From the NCBI GenBank assembly GCA_018398765.1, contig JAHBMJ010000740.1, forward strand, positions 1-20,000: 20,000 nt of DNA, in the 5' to 3' direction. The stretch is from Chromera velia. Lineage: Eukaryota > Sar > Chromeraceae. Below, one piece after another: positions 18,821 to 20,000 of the stretch (its first letter is position 1; each line of letters begins with the position of its first letter). Below the pieces are notes generated by a model. It did not search any database and was not told the origin of the DNA. It saw only the letters and a list, made by a program, of their open reading frames with translations. Position numbers and translations under genes: made by a program.

Positions 18821-19522
18821 GGTCAATCTTAAATATTCGCTGTTCACAAACGTTGAAGAAATGAATTGGTTGAGAGGTTGCTCTCACGACGGGGAAAGAC
18901 AGGTGGGTTCAACAACCGTCTCCCGAAAATCAGCGCGTGGTCTTTCAAAACAGTGTCCAGGTTGTTTTAGATCACAGTTCAAAGCTGCTTTGGTGCGCCT
19001 GTCATGAACAAGGCTTTCAGCGCATTGAACTTTCAGCTCATTGAGGAGGCTCACTCCTGCTCACTCCCACAGTTCTCCGCTCATTCTGGGACTAATTATC
19101 GTGGAGGAGGGCGCGCGCGCGGTCTGACAAACCCGGCGCCACCATGCGCCACCCTTAATTCCGGCCGCGCACTTCCGCGGCTTTAATTAATTATTAATAA
19201 TTGAAGAAACTTCGCTTTCATGGATGCTTCGCATGCAGCTGCATGCAGCAAACGACTGGTGGCACGTTATCGTACGTTTTAGATCGGTCGGCCACACGCG
19301 CCCGGTAGAATTTAGTGGGGAGCGAGCCTGGTGAGCTCAACCCGACTCAATGATGGGAATCAAGCACAGAAGTCTGCAGTGAACCTTGATCCGCATTCAC
19401 GAATTGGCTTCAGTGAACTCATCCAATATTTCGTGCCACTTTCCTGCCGGTTGAGTGTTCGACACGGGTCAAATGCCTGAAAGGGGAGACGGGCGTACGG
19501 GATCAGTTACAGATCTTACACG
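18821..19522. promoter_or_regulatory. Divergent intergenic region between dioxygenase and SET-domain genes
   Basis: 702 bp lie between the two start codons. It holds a short (GC)n run near 19111-19121, an AT block of TTAATTAATTATTAATAATT (around 19182-19201), and a perfect 16-bp palindrome GCATGCAGCTGCATGC (19231-19246) built from TGCATGC-type words. No gene seen. A regulatory role is inferred from position. Confidence 0.4.
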
Positions 19523-20000
19523 ATGCCGTCCAGAAGTGGAGACTGGAAACACTACTGGAGCTTGTTTGAGCGACTGGGGGGCTTAGAGAAGTGGCTTGAA
19601 GTCGGCGTACGTCCTGATAAGACTGATGGCGCGTTCTCAGACGCAGACGCTGACCTCCACTCTTTGGAGACGGATGATGTTCGCCTTCTGAAGCAACGCT
19701 GCGAAGAAGTTCGATTGCTGTGCTGGAAAGCTCGGCCCTCCATCCCAGAAGATGATCGCTTGATGATGGGAGCCTCTTGGCTTCCACATGCAGGACTTGG
19801 CCTCTTCACCAAACGGGACATACCGCCGCACGTAACAGTTGCTTTGTACGGTGGCGACATTCACTCGTTCAAGTCAAGCCGTCTCCTCAAATGCCGAGAC
19901 TATCTGATGCGTCTCGGCCCCTCGAGTCAGTGCGATAGTTCTGATGAGATTGCAACAGGGTGCATCTATGTGGACCCTCAGAACACGCTTGACGTGAAGG
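19523..20000 (+). CDS. SET-domain protein, N-terminal part, runs off the right edge
   Basis: The frame opens at ATG 19523-19525 (in-frame TGA upstream at 19478-19480) and stays open for 159 codons to the window end. Residues about 1-80 form a charged, Trp-containing helical lead without a recognised domain. Residues 91-100 (GLGLFTKRDI) followed by PPHVTVALYGG match the start of a SET domain, where the GxG strand begins the S-adenosylmethionine site. IYVDPQNTLDV (about 148-158) matches the later strand that comes before the NHS-like catalytic segment, which lies outside the window. Such proteins methylate lysines in histones or other proteins. Substrate and subfamily cannot be told from this fragment. 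An intron beginning shortly after the edge is possible. Confidence 0.75.
   Translation, partial: MPSRSGDWKHYWSLFERLGGLEKWLEVGVRPDKTDGAFSDADADLHSLETDDVRLLKQRCEEVRLLCWKARPSIPEDDRLMMGASWLPHAGLGLFTKRDIPPHVTVALYGGDIHSFKSSRLLKCRDYLMRLGPSSQCDSSDEIATGCIYVDPQNTLDVK

Overview
The window looks like nuclear DNA of a protist alga with intron-rich genes, most likely an alveolate of the chromerid type (Chromera velia-like). This placement is an inference from gene style, not a database match. The support is: GT-AG introns with a very strict TGCAG 3' splice signal, moderately GC-rich exons set in AT-rich intergenic DNA, many TGCATGCA words like those bound by apicomplexan AP2 factors, secreted coiled-coil proteins, and abundant microsatellites. 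A coccidian or another algal protist cannot be excluded.

Layout. (1) 1-457, minus strand: edge of an unrecognised open frame. (2) 1995-6647, plus strand: a 12-exon gene for a 312-residue monoacylglycerol-lipase-like alpha/beta hydrolase with an MGC (myristoylation/palmitoylation-type) N-terminus. Its exons were joined by hand and the frame closes exactly. (3) 6648-8894: intergenic DNA with (AAAG)n tracts enclosing a non-autonomous element with terminal inverted repeats. (4) 8895-9827 (minus) and 10674-about 13535 (plus): a head-to-head pair of genes for cysteine-poor, secreted coiled-coil proteins. They share an 846-bp intergenic region with a 70-bp TGCATGCA palindrome, a repeated GCGATACAAGCA box and an E2F-like inverted repeat. 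(5) 13536-16300: gene-free accessory DNA with a GGAT/GAGT minisatellite, a tRNA-like (SINE-type) segment, short tandem duplications, and a 247-bp hAT-like MITE with perfect 17-bp inverted repeats and an 8-bp target duplication. (6) 16301-18820, minus strand: a two-exon gene fusing an E2/UBC-like domain to an OGFOD2-type 2-oxoglutarate/Fe(II) dioxygenase, 512 residues. (7) 19523-20000, plus strand: the start of a SET-domain protein running off the window.

The genes do not form an obvious pathway. The most suggestive unit is the divergent pair of secreted coiled-coil proteins, whose shared promoter could co-regulate them. The dioxygenase and SET genes are also divergent, across a 702-bp spacer holding a perfect TGCATGC-type palindrome. 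Introns of the lipase gene are full of simple repeats, several of which start at the 5' splice site and copy its sequence.
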